From assembly GCA_026874595.1 (NCBI GenBank), contig CM049314.1:31831229-31895228 (forward strand): a stretch of 64,000 nt of DNA. Reading direction: 5' to 3'. Positions 45,602 through 55,391 of the stretch are shown one piece after another. The notes beneath the pieces were generated by a model. It ran no database searches, had not been told where the DNA came from, and saw only the letters and a list, made by a program, of their open reading frames with translations. Every line of letters starts with the position of its first letter. Position 1 is the first letter of the stretch. Both the position numbers and the translations under genes were made by a program. The DNA comes from Sipunculus nudus (taxonomy: Eukaryota; Annelida; Sipuncula; Golfingiida; Sipunculidae).

Positions 45602-48108
45602 AGAACACGGGGTCAGGTTATAAAATTCCCACAACAAACGTATGTACTGATAATGTCCCTCTTGTAGGTGAAACACAGGTTGTTGACATGTTTGCAGATG
45701 GTATTAACTGCCAGGGTCTTTTAGATACAGGTTTCCAGGTCTCTACCATTGCTCAATGGTTTTATGAAAAACACCTCAACCCGTCGGACTTAGTCCCTGT
45801 GGAGGAGATGATGGATCTCCGGCAACTGGACGGCCAGCAGGTAGAGTACTGTGGTATCATCGCTGTTGACCTTAAATTTCCTGAAATAAATTCATCTCAG
45901 ACATTCTCTGTGCCAGTATTGGTAATGAAAAACACCCATTTCAATGCCAGTGTTCCATTTTTAATTGGTACGAATGTGCTAAACTCTTGTTTAAATTTTC
46001 TTCAGACAAATGCTGGTCCAAATTTTATTCAAAGTTTACACATGCCCCAACCATGGAACATTGCATTTAAATGTTTGACAAACAGGGAAAAGAAATCAGT
46101 GAATAAAGGAGGTTATGTATTATCCACCAAGTCTACAGTAATACCTGCCCACAGTGATGTTACTATAAATGGTTTAACCAGAGGTTGTACAACAGGCAAG
46201 ACCCTTGTTTTAACTGATGTGAATGTTCTCCACAGGTTACCAACTGGATTGGTTCTACTTCCTTGTGTCCAAGAGCTTGATTTGTCGGTAGGTACAAGTC
46301 ACAGAATTCCAGTACAGGTCAGGAACTTAACATCACATTCCATCATTATTCCATCAAAAATGATACTCTGTAACATACAACAAGCTAGCCTCGTTACCCA
46401 ACTGACACAATCACCTGACCCATCTGATCAACAATTCTTAAACATGTTCAAATTTGGTCAAGATTTGTCACAATCTGAATCTGAACAACTACAACTCCTG
46501 TTGCTTAAATGGAAACACATATTTTCCTTAAGTAATACAGATATTGGTCACACCAGTGTAGAAAAACACCGTATCGTGTTGACTAAAGATGAACCATTTA
46601 GAGAGCGATATCATCGCATCCCTCCACAATTATATGATGAGGTAAAACAACATCTGAAAGAAATGCTAGAGTCAAAAGTAATTAAGGAGAGCAAAAGTCC
46701 GTTTGCTAGTCCAGTAGTCCTTGTCAGAAAACCTGACGGAACTCTTTGTTTCTGTATTGATTATAGAACCCTGAATAGCAGAACTGTTAGAGACGCTCAT
46801 TCCTTGCCAAGAATTGATGAAACCTTAGATTCTTTGATTGGCGCTCGTTACTTTTCCTCTCTAGATTTGAAGTCTGGTTACTGGCAGGTTGAGTTAGCCG
46901 AAGAAGATAAAGATAAAACAGCTTTTACAGTAGGTCCTCTCGGTTTTTATCAATGGGAAACCATGCCATTTGGCTTGGTGAACGCCCCTGCCTGCTTCCA
47001 AAGACTGATGCAGAAGACTATGGGTGATCTCCATTTAAAAGAATGTCTTCTCTATCTTGACGATATAATCGTATTCTCTACCTCCTTTGAAGAACACCTA
47101 AAACGCTTGAATAACATCTTTCAGCGTCTGCATGACGCAGGCCTAAAACTAAAACCTTCAAAGTGCCAGCTGATGCAAGATAAAGTAAAATACCTAGGAC
47201 ATATAGTCTCAAAAGAAGGTATACATACTGACCAGAGTAAAATCAGCGCTCTTAAAGAATGGCCTATACCTAAGTGTGTCAGTGATGTACGCCGTTTCTT
47301 GGGCTTTGCGAGTTTCTATCGTAGATTTGTCCCTGGATTTGCTAAAATCGCAAAACCATTACATGACTTACTGAAAGGCCACCATATTCAGAATCAAACA
47401 AAAACCAGTAATCGTACCAGAAAGAAAGTTCCATCTCAAACAATCTTTAACTGGTCAAATAACCACCAACTAGCATTTGATCAATTAATAGGACTACTAT
47501 CTTCTGCTCCTGTACTATCGTCTGCAGATTTCTCTCGTCCGTTTATTGTTCATACTGATGCAAGTTTTGATGGGATCTCTGGTATTCTGTACCTAGATCA
47601 AGATGGCCAGAAAAGACCAATAGCTTATGCGAGCCGAAGCCTAACACCATCAGAGTCTCGGTACCCTATTCATAAGTTAGAGTTCTTAGCTTTAAAGTGG
47701 TGTGTAACCGATAAATTTAAAGAATATCTGTATGGATCACGGTTCACAGTGTTCACTGATAACAATCCTCTAACTTACATAATGTCCTCCGCAAAATTAG
47801 ATGCAACAGGTCAAAGATGGGTATCTGAATTGGCTAACCACGACTTTAATATTCAATATAAAGCCGGCAAGCATAACATCGACGCCGAGGCACTTTCGAG
47901 AATCCCTCGGCTTCTAGCAGAAAAGAAAAAACACAATCAATGTATTAGCAATGATGTAGTAAAAGCTGTTTGTCAATCAGTGACCATACCATCACCTGTA
48001 ATATGTAGTCTTTCTTGTGACCAATCCAAAGCTCTTCCATCCACGGATCCTGTCAATTTGCTCGGACAAACACGATTAAACGTAGCAAAGGAACAACTTC
48101 TGTATTAG
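45574..48108 (+). CDS. Pol part 1: protease, reverse transcriptase, RNase H
   Basis: Read by -1 frameshift from gag. The frame is open from 45532 (in-frame ATG), and residue numbers here count from it, 858 in all. Protease: LLDTGFQVS with the catalytic DTG at 65-67. Reverse transcriptase: KSPFASPVVLVRKPDG, IDYRTLN, LDLKSGYWQV, MPFGLVNAP and the catalytic YLDD at 508-511, then the thumb KYLGHIVS and RRFLGFASFYRRF. RNase H: HTDASFDG (Asp near 676), YASRSLTPSESRYP-KLEFLA, FTDNNPL and an HNIDAEALSR end. Spacing is normal for Ty3/gypsy. It ends at TAG (48106-48108), after which the same frame continues into integrase, so the TAG is probably a nonsense mutation. Confidence 0.93.
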   Translation, partial: LRVARDHSWENTGSGYKIPTTNVCTDNVPLVGETQVVDMFADGINCQGLLDTGFQVSTIAQWFYEKHLNPSDLVPVEEMMDLRQLDGQQVEYCGIIAVDLKFPEINSSQTFSVPVLVMKNTHFNASVPFLIGTNVLNSCLNFLQTNAGPNFIQSLHMPQPWNIAFKCLTNREKKSVNKGGYVLSTKSTVIPAHSDVTINGLTRGCTTGKTLVLTDVNVLHRLPTGLVLLPCVQELDLSVGTSHRIPVQVRNLTSHSIIIPSKMILCNIQQASLVTQLTQSPDPSDQQFLNMFKFGQDLSQSESEQLQLLLLKWKHIFSLSNTDIGHTSVEKHRIVLTKDEPFRERYHRIPPQLYDEVKQHLKEMLESKVIKESKSPFASPVVLVRKPDGTLCFCIDYRTLNSRTVRDAHSLPRIDETLDSLIGARYFSSLDLKSGYWQVELAEEDKDKTAFTVGPLGFYQWETMPFGLVNAPACFQRLMQKTMGDLHLKECLLYLDDIIVFSTSFEEHLKRLNNIFQRLHDAGLKLKPSKCQLMQDKVKYLGHIVSKEGIHTDQSKISALKEWPIPKCVSDVRRFLGFASFYRRFVPGFAKIAKPLHDLLKGHHIQNQTKTSNRTRKKVPSQTIFNWSNNHQLAFDQLIGLLSSAPVLSSADFSRPFIVHTDASFDGISGILYLDQDGQKRPIAYASRSLTPSESRYPIHKLEFLALKWCVTDKFKEYLYGSRFTVFTDNNPLTYIMSSAKLDATGQRWVSELANHDFNIQYKAGKHNIDAEALSRIPRLLAEKKKHNQCISNDVVKAVCQSVTIPSPVICSLSCDQSKALPSTDPVNLLGQTRLNVAKEQLLY

Positions 48109-49116
48109 AATCTGAACCCATTCATTGTCCATTTCAGAGACGGTAAGGTCATAAACAAGAAAGACTTGACTCATCCTGATCAAATAATTCTTTTCAGATG
48201 TATAGATAGCCTTGTGCTGCGGGATGACATACTCTATCGTAAACGAACACTGAACGGCAAAATTCAGTATCAAATAGTAATACCTAGCAGGTTGCGACAA
48301 GTCGCTTTATCTGGTATTCATGACGATGTAGGGCATCTAGGTCGTAATCGGTCTGTCCATCTAGCCCATGACCAATTTTACTGGCCAAAAATGTCTAAAG
48401 ACATAGATTCATACATTAAGAATTGTCCACGCTGTATAAGGCGGAAGTCCCCTCCAGCAAAAGCTCCTTTAGTACCTATAACATCCACACAACCAATGGA
48501 GCTCCTATGTGTCGATTATCTTAGCCTTGAGCCATCTACAGGTGGAATTGAAAATATTCTGGTCATGACCGATAATTTCACACGCTACGCTATGGCAGTT
48601 CCTTGTCGCAATACTACGGCAAAGACTACAGCTAAAATACTATTTGACACATTTGTCCAACATAATGGCTTTCCAGCCCGCATCCACAGTGATCAGGGCA
48701 GACAATTTGAATCTAAAATCATCAAAGAACTATGCAGACTAGCTTGTATCCATAAATCACGATGTACACCGTACCATCCAATGGGGAATGGGCAAACCGA
48801 AAGGTTTAACCGTAGTTTAATCAGTATGTTGGGTACTCTTGAGGAAGAGAAAAAGAAAAACTGGAAAGAATACGTCAGTGCTTTAACTCATGCCTATAAT
48901 TGTACGAAAAATGATGCAACCGGTTATACACCTTTCTATTTAATGTTCGGTCGACATCCACGCCTCCCTATTGATCTAGTACTTGGGACCAACAACAATC
49001 CTAACCATCAAAATTACAACACATATGTTTCCGATCTAAAAGACCAACTTTCTTCTGCCTATGATATTGCTCAACGTCTCTTTATCATCCAGGTATCACC
49101 ACAAACGATTGTATGA
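48109..49116 (+). CDS. Pol part 2: integrase (DD35E)
   Basis: In the same frame as pol part 1, separated only by one TAG. A zinc-binding HHCC domain (H..H in GIHDDVGHLG to NCPRCIRRK) is followed by the catalytic core. Core acids are Asp in CVDYL (48514), Asp in SDQGRQFE (48691) and Glu in GQTERF (48799), with 35 residues between the second Asp and Glu, the DD35E signature. AYNCTKNDATGYTPFYLMFGR marks the end of the core. The frame closes at 49114-49116 after a one-base indel near 49080; the true continuation (YHHKRLYDKR, then a GDHVLVRK block) is in another frame. Confidence 0.92.
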   Translation, partial: NLNPFIVHFRDGKVINKKDLTHPDQIILFRCIDSLVLRDDILYRKRTLNGKIQYQIVIPSRLRQVALSGIHDDVGHLGRNRSVHLAHDQFYWPKMSKDIDSYIKNCPRCIRRKSPPAKAPLVPITSTQPMELLCVDYLSLEPSTGGIENILVMTDNFTRYAMAVPCRNTTAKTTAKILFDTFVQHNGFPARIHSDQGRQFESKIIKELCRLACIHKSRCTPYHPMGNGQTERFNRSLISMLGTLEEEKKKNWKEYVSALTHAYNCTKNDATGYTPFYLMFGRHPRLPIDLVLGTNNNPNHQNYNTYVSDLKDQLSSAYDIAQRLFIIQVSPQTIV

Positions 49117-49868
49117 TAAACGTGCTTGCAATGCGGTGCTGGGTATTGGTGATCACGTCTTAGTACGAAAGGTAGGGATCATTGGGAAACAGAAACTGGT
49201 CGATAAATGGGAAAAGTAGGTGTATGAGGTATTGGAACAACCCAATAAGGATATTCCAGTATATGTTGTTTGCCCCTTGGGTGATAAAAAGCGTACTCGC
49301 ACTCTGCATCGCAATCTGATCCTTCCATATACAGGATTGCCCGTCGACCCTACACAAAAACCAGTTTCCACAACACACAAACCAATTATTACATCATCAG
49401 TGTCAGGGTCAGAAGACTCATCAACAGATGACGACCCCATTTTCACTATAACTCCAAATAATCGTCCCAACATGAGTAGTTCTGAGGATGTGAGCGAGTT
49501 GCATTTAGAACTTGAATTATCGGATGATACAGATGATGATGCAATTGCGTCTGATCACTCTAATACATTCCTGATAAATGGTTCTACTGATGATTGCGAT
49601 GCAAATGTTGATACCGTAAATACTACAGGTCTTGATGATGACGTCACTGGTGTGTTAAACGATGACGCCAAAGGTGATAATGACAATATATCACAACTAC
49701 ACGATGACCATGACGTCATCTCAAGTCATGATCATAATAATGATGGAAATAGCGCCCCAATATCTGATCAGAGTGGGGATCCGGATGTTAATCCAGTACG
49801 TAGATCTACCCGTACGTAGAGAACGACGTATGCCAGAACGTTTTGGGGACTATGTACTTAACGGGTGA
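49085..49868 (+). pseudogene. Pol C-terminus: integrase tail and acidic extension, broken
   Basis: Continues integrase in the frame displaced by one base: a YDKRACNAVLGIGDHVLVRK segment, a TAG near 49217, then VYEVLEQPNKDIPVYVV and a TRTLHRNLILPY block that together resemble the GPY/F-type integrase end. A long Asp/Ser-rich low-complexity stretch follows (49400-49790). It ends in an RRSTR then RRMPERFGDYV motif typical of gypsy pol termini, reached only through a second indel near 49815. Confidence 0.75.
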
Positions 49869-50300
49869 TAATATTTTTAAACAAGTGCATGTGTCAACAT
49901 AAGTATGTTTAGGATAAGTTCCTTGCGTAAGCTACATGACTCGTTCTGAGATTTGACGAGTCAGTGATATCATTATACGATTTTTTTTTTTTGCGTATGC
50001 TGACTTTCTCCACTGCCACCAGTTTCTGGGTTTTTCACTTTCATATATGTATACATCATGTGAACATAATGTTCCGATATAAACATCTATCCGAAATCCT
50101 ACTAGAGGCAGTCCACTGCTAATGCTGTCATGCGCGACCTATCGTTCTTTGCAGTTAGTGTCGGGACGCCACTTCTCTACTGGGGGGAGCGTTTGGTATA
50201 TGGTGTGGATGATGTGCTGTTGGTATGGTGTGGTGGATCTGATATAATTTTTACTAACTTTTCTCGTACATTAATGTCGGTTCGACATTTTTTTTCAAGT

Positions 50301-50310
50301 AGGGGGAGGA
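50301..50310 (+). other. Polypurine tract
   Basis: AGGGGGAGGA directly abuts the first base of the 3' LTR, the expected site of plus-strand priming. Confidence 0.9.
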
Positions 50311-51084
50311 TGTAACGCCTCCGATAACACGTATTATATTATCAGGTATAACTGAATTGCCTGGCAGGTATCATATCATCAGCTTGGCCTAACTGGTCAA
50401 TGAATTGCCCCGCAGTTGCCTTGGTTGCCTTGTTTGCTTGGTTCCTCATTACTCAACCGGTTTTCCGTTGTTCCTATTGTTTTCATTCGGACAATGACAC
50501 GGACCGCGACGCGAACCCTGCCAAGCCTCAGTCTCGTGACATAGAGAACTTGTCAGTATTCGTTCTCTGCTTGGCAGGTAAGGACCGTTTTTACTAAACT
50601 CTTAAACTGCGATAAACTCTATCATTTAGCCAATTCATTACTTTCAGTATATCACGTACGTACTATCATGTAAACTGTATATTCCATATTCTAATTGCAC
50701 ACGTTACTGGTAAATTCATACTTGTTGTACGCATGGATATTTGTATTCATGGTAATATGCAACGATATCTTAAAATGTGGTTCCTAAATATATAGGCTCA
50801 TTTGTATAATATGTAATGTGTTTTCTTGTGTAATGAATACCAAGAAATGTGCAAATGTATATTCTGTATATTTCATGCCATTTATTGTATTTTTGCACCA
50901 TATAGAAAAGTTTATATGAAATGTTTAATGTGAGTATTCGTTCTCTGCTTGGCAGGGACTCCGGCTTGGAGGACTCCAGATTTGTATATATATACGGCTG
51001 AATAAACACTTATATATATATAAATCGCCTTGCCTCGCTTTTCACTCACGCCGGGTGACTTTGGCTCTTGCCGGGAACACCCGT

Positions 51085-51088
<4 letters not shown>
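50311..51088 (+). repeat. 3' LTR (778 bp)
   Basis: Nearly identical to the 5' LTR but 54 bases longer. It holds two copies of a 23-base direct repeat (50555-50577 and 50933-50955), both ending in TTGGCAG. The first is followed by GTAAGG and the second has a pyrimidine-rich lead, so the pair looks like a splice donor and acceptor inside the LTR. The donor side is lost in the 5' LTR. Confidence 0.95.

Positions 51089-51132
<44 letters not shown>
51089..51132. repeat. (TA)n microsatellite, right flank of LTR element
   Basis: The continuation of the TA tract that the element split; the left part is 42673-42709. Confidence 0.9.
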
Positions 51133-51143
<11 letters not shown>

Positions 51144-52564
51144 GCATTTATATATAGTTTAAGACTTCAACCTACAATGGTTTTACAGTGAAGGCAGATG
51201 ACTCAGCAGACAGAGAAATATAACTTGGTTTAACCACCATTCAGTGACAACTAGCCACCACCAATGTACGCAAATTCTTTACGCTACTAAACAAATGATC
51301 CAAAGCTTGGCATAAACTAAACAAGTTACTGAACAAAAGCACTCTTAAACTAAGTAACAGCAGCATGCAGAACATTTGCCATATCATTTCAGCGCACAAC
51401 AAGTCTGTATTGTATAAACGTAAACCACAGCAAGATGAATAGTGCCTGCCGAAGCCTTGGTATGCATTGTCGTATATTGTACACTGTTCGGTGTTTTATA
51501 CTGTTAAGGTTCTTACATATATGTGATACAGGTACATCGGCCATCATTGACACGTATGCATAATTCCTGTACACACTTCAAAATACATATATGCATATAC
51601 ACACTTCAAAATACTAAGGCTTCCATTTCAGCAGTTCCATACATGTGATCAACAAGGTGACGTGACAGGTTTTTGTTTACATTTTGTGCTTCATTTTTTT
51701 AGCTCAGATGATTCTAGGTCTTCTAAGCTGGACCGACCACCTACTTCCATAGTCTTGCCCTTTAAAAAAGTATTGTAGCATTTACTCATATAAATTCCAA
51801 CCATTTATCCAGAGAGGTAATGGTGAGATTTCTGTAAAACCATACATTAGGTGTCTTTGGCTTATAATCTATGAGCCACAGGAGAAAAAATTATCAGTTA
51901 TCTTACTGCTCGAGGGTGATAGGAAACTACATATATTCTATATATTCTATTTTTAAATTATTTACTATCGTTTACTCATTTGTGAAAGTACTTTTAAATG
52001 TTTCAACAAGATCAGACCAGTTTTTTTAGGGCTGCAGGGCTATTGATATCACTATTTCATGTTATTATTTATGTGTATAGACGTGGTGTAAAATTTATTA
52101 AAATCAAGAATCGCTGATTATATCAACTCTATATTATAATATAATATTATCCTCAGACTTGTACGTGTATTAAAGCTGCAGGTGAATTGACCTATACCTG
52201 CGAGAGAGTATAATATTCCACCTTTTCCAACAAAGTGAAAAAAAACATACTACTTCAGCTGCCTTATCATGATATATATCCCTCAGAGAGAAGACAATAA
52301 CCTAAGTATAAATTGACTTGATATTTTTAATTCAGCCATGACAGGCCTCAAATGTTGCTCGTTTCAAATTTAAAGTGCATTTAGTTTGCAAATACGATGT
52401 TATGTCTTTTACCGAGTATCTTAATAAAGTCTAAGGCTAAAAGCAAATGTTAACATCGCGTTAATCATGTGACAGCTTGTTGCAATGTTTGATGATATTT
52501 GTGTTAAAAATTGTAATATCAGTAATAAAATAATGATCATGTGACTTAATGGTAGCCACGGGTT
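51133..52564. other. Noncoding part of copy B after the LTR element
   Basis: Collinear with 15606-16965, then a gap of about 200 bases relative to copy A. No conserved open frame. Confidence 0.6.
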
Positions 52565-53620
52565 TCACCACTTACGTTGTCCTTTTCTAATGCTTGATAA
52601 CAAATTTTTGCAAAGATGATTATGATGATCAGTGTTTGTAGCTGATCTAGGTTTGTTTGTACGAAGATGACCTGTCAGGCTTATCCAGACACGGCAGAAT
52701 CCCCACATGTATGGCACATGTGTTGATTGGTAGCTGTAGAGGTAGTTGCCATCCTCGCATTGCGCACCACATGATTCCTTTGGAATTCCCCCAGTCATGA
52801 TATTTCAGCGTCTTCTGCATTTTTCCACGTATCTATGTTGATAGATAGGGATTTTTAGCAATGATTCCGGACTGTCCTGGTAGCGCCTAAGCTCAACTAC
52901 GATGGATCTTTACTAAATATCGATTCTCCATACAAATTATTTTGGGGCGTCTTGAATCTGATATTGGGCAAACGTGCCTTGCCCAGTGAACGTGCGATCG
53001 ATGCGAGATGGTGTAGATTGATCGGAGATTAGTAGCCTTGCCATCTTGTGTTCATCAATCGACGGAGGCAGACCAGGTGAAATAGGTTAAGTTGTTTGGT
53101 ATGTCTTCCAAAGACAGTCTAAGTCTCGCATCCATGTATTGGTTTCAAGATGGATACCTCTTCACTATCAGACGTTGGAGCAGAGTTAACGAAATGCAGC
53201 GCTGGCCTTTGCCACTCTGCTCGTCATCTATGTTTACTGTCTTTTAAAAATGTGCTGCCTAGGTATGTGGATGTGTCCAGGTCCTTCAGATTTGATCCAT
53301 GCACCATGGTGGCGGATTCATCATATCACTTTCCTGGTACTAGTTTGTTAATCATTTATTATTTATGCATATGGTAAGCCCGTAGTTGTCACATACATTG
53401 AAGAGAAACTGGTCCATGTTGTGCTTCATTTCTGATTCCGTAGTTGCATTCATAGCTCAGTTGTCAGCAAAGACTAGGTCATGGATAGTGGTTGTTCTGA
53501 CTTTCGTAACTGAATTCAGTCTTCTGCTGTTGAGGAGCTTTTTGTCTTACATCCCCCTGTTATCAAATAGCATGCATGTATTTGCACAGAATGAATTCAG
53601 TAAAAGGAGTGTCAAGTGGT
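52565..53620 (-). mobile_element. LINE 3' relic in copy B
   Basis: The copy B counterpart of 17390-18345. The minus strand keeps HDLVFADN (catalytic box, with the second D changed to N and a stop next to it), a NATTESEM segment, and a C-terminal tail WGFCRVWISLTGHLRTN that matches the GL..HLRTH zinc-finger-like end of this LINE type better than copy A does. Several stops and deletions. Confidence 0.75.
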
Positions 53621-54343
53621 GAATGACTGACTGCAACTATCAGTGTCATGCTTAGCAAGGCACATATTCTATAATTACCCTTAGGATTTCGAATATTATA
53701 TATGGAGACCTTTTGTTAATGTGTCCGTTAAACAAAAAATTAAATCCCCGTGAGCTATTCTTGGCAGTATTGCTGGTTCTCCTGAGCTTCATGGCCAGTG
53801 GAATACTTGTTAATCGGTTACAGTTACATATTTTAATATAATTATCATGTAACACATTGCATATGGCAATTTCAAATAAAGATATATTTTAAAAGCTGTG
53901 ATTTATAAAGTATTGCCTGTGTTTGCAGATAGAATTTTTACCTCATAAACTGAATTTTTTATATAAATAATGTATTTATGAACAAATAATTTTAAACCTT
54001 GTCTGAGGATTATTTTTAAATGAAGCGAGAACAAGTTTGAAGACTTTGATCGACTTTGTTTAAATCTTTTACGTGGAATGGGCTTTAGAAAATAGATTCC
54101 TTAGTGTTAAGATATAATTGGTTTATTATGTTGCTTTCATTATAATACTGTTCCTAATCGTTACAGAAAACCTACGGGAAGGGCATCACGTGACAAAAAC
54201 TCGATTCTAAAATCGTTCCCAATTCGTATTTCAGCAAGAATAGAATACTGAAAGTTGTCATGAATGTATTTAGAGGATATGAATGCGAATAATTTGGAAT
54301 AAAGTTGAGAGTAATATAAAACATTTCCAGTAAAAAGGAGAAT

Positions 54344-55354
54344 ATGTCACGGCAGCTCTCGGTACTCCATGTAAGAATGATTTCTTTGTGTCTAATATTA
54401 ACTATAGCATTCATATCTATAGAATACATTTTTAATGGAAAAAACGTAGCCTACTACACTGGAAAGGCAACAAAAAATCTGGATGATACTGAGCCATTAA
54501 TGAAAGGATTAAGCATTGGTTGTAGCTCAGGATACCTGCCTAATTATCCATCTATCTGCGGTAATGATGGGTGTTTGAAAATACTTAGCAAACCACGGAG
54601 GGTTAAAGATGTAATACCAATGGACAAAAGCCACGTTGGTCATTTAAAATCGGTTTCGGGATGGATGGACACGGTGCATATAGATGTGGTATACCATCTG
54701 ACACGTGCTCAGAGAGAATTTGGATTATATGGAAGTGTTGGGGAGATAGGAGTGTTTGCGGGTCGCTTTACATCCGTGTTATCTTACTGGATAGATGTGG
54801 AAGCTGGGGAGAGGTTGTTCGTTTGTGACACTTTTGGAAAAGGGCCAAAAACAGGAAAGAAGAGTGAAAATGCGAGTTCTTATATATTCGAGAAAAATAT
54901 GAATAAATTCGGTTATAGTTTGAACGCAACAGATGATTTCACCCGGATTCGTAGCTGGACCGACAGTTCACTTTTTCTGAGTAAATTTTACTTCATTGAA
55001 ATGAAACTCCCGTCGTTTCGGCTGTTTAGCATCGATGGAAACCACGACAGCCCTTTCCCGTTGTTGGATCTGCTGCTGGTGAGTTGCCTCGTTAGAGAGG
55101 GTGCAATAATAATAATCGATGATTTCTTAAATAATGCATGCCCGGATGTCAGGAAATTAGTCGGACAGTACTTGCACCTGTTCGGAGATACTCATTTTCT
55201 TCCGATTTTCATCGTTCGCAGTAAACTGTATATGGTACCTAAAAACTGGCACGGTCGATACATGGAATGGTTTGAGAAGAACGATATTCCAAAACTCCTA
55301 AATGTTCACAGACAAAGTGGTTTCGGATTTACTGCCGACTTCTACTTCTTTTGA
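54344..55354 (+). CDS. Golgi-type membrane-anchored SAM methyltransferase, TylF-like (paralog 3)
   Basis: An intact single-exon gene of 336 residues and the copy B counterpart of paralog 1, with no gaps between them. By eye 35 residues differ, 12 of them in the first 58 (tail, membrane segment, stem), while GEIGVFAG, VCDTFG, DGNHDSPF, and IIDDF are unchanged. That distribution suggests selection to keep the catalytic domain. One membrane segment at about 10-29, conserved Cys 60, 72 and 77, possible N-glycosylation at N176 and N194. Upstream, 'tgtataaaga' of copy A reads 'tgtatttaga', so the distal TATA candidate is lost. AATAAA follows 32 bases after the stop. Both neighbours in copy B are damaged: the minus-strand partner is a pseudogene and the LTR element lies 3.3 kb upstream. 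Confidence 0.9.
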   Translation: MSRQLSVLHVRMISLCLILTIAFISIEYIFNGKNVAYYTGKATKNLDDTEPLMKGLSIGCSSGYLPNYPSICGNDGCLKILSKPRRVKDVIPMDKSHVGHLKSVSGWMDTVHIDVVYHLTRAQREFGLYGSVGEIGVFAGRFTSVLSYWIDVEAGERLFVCDTFGKGPKTGKKSENASSYIFEKNMNKFGYSLNATDDFTRIRSWTDSSLFLSKFYFIEMKLPSFRLFSIDGNHDSPFPLLDLLLVSCLVREGAIIIIDDFLNNACPDVRKLVGQYLHLFGDTHFLPIFIVRSKLYMVPKNWHGRYMEWFEKNDIPKLLNVHRQSGFGFTADFYFF

Positions 55355-55385
55355 TAACGTGTAGACAGTTCTTCATAAAACACTC

Positions 55386-55391
55386 AATAAA
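55386..55391 (+). terminator. Polyadenylation signal AATAAA for paralog 3
   Basis: AATAAA 32 bases after the stop. In copy A the same place reads AACAAG, so the two paralogs may end their transcripts at different sites. Confidence 0.5.

Larger units (their letters stand above)
42712..51088 (+). mobile_element. Ty3/gypsy LTR retrotransposon, 8.4 kb, recent insertion
   Basis: A complete layout in order: 5' LTR, primer binding site, leader, gag (RRM-like domain, capsid, CCHC knuckle), -1 frameshift site, protease, reverse transcriptase, RNase H, DD35E integrase, acidic C-terminal tail, polypurine tract, 3' LTR. LTR ends form the inverted repeat TGTAACG...CGTTACA. The two LTRs differ by about six substitutions and one 54-base indel by eye, implying a young insertion. 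It sits in a (TA)n tract that is uninterrupted in copy A. No clean target-site duplication can be scored in TA repeats. Reading-frame breaks at about 45340, 48106, 49085, 49217 and 49815 suggest that this copy is not autonomous. Confidence 0.95.

Noticed and set aside
49153-49473. Minus-strand open frame across the integrase tail
   Set aside because: Shadow of the plus-strand pol sequence, with no independent protein features.
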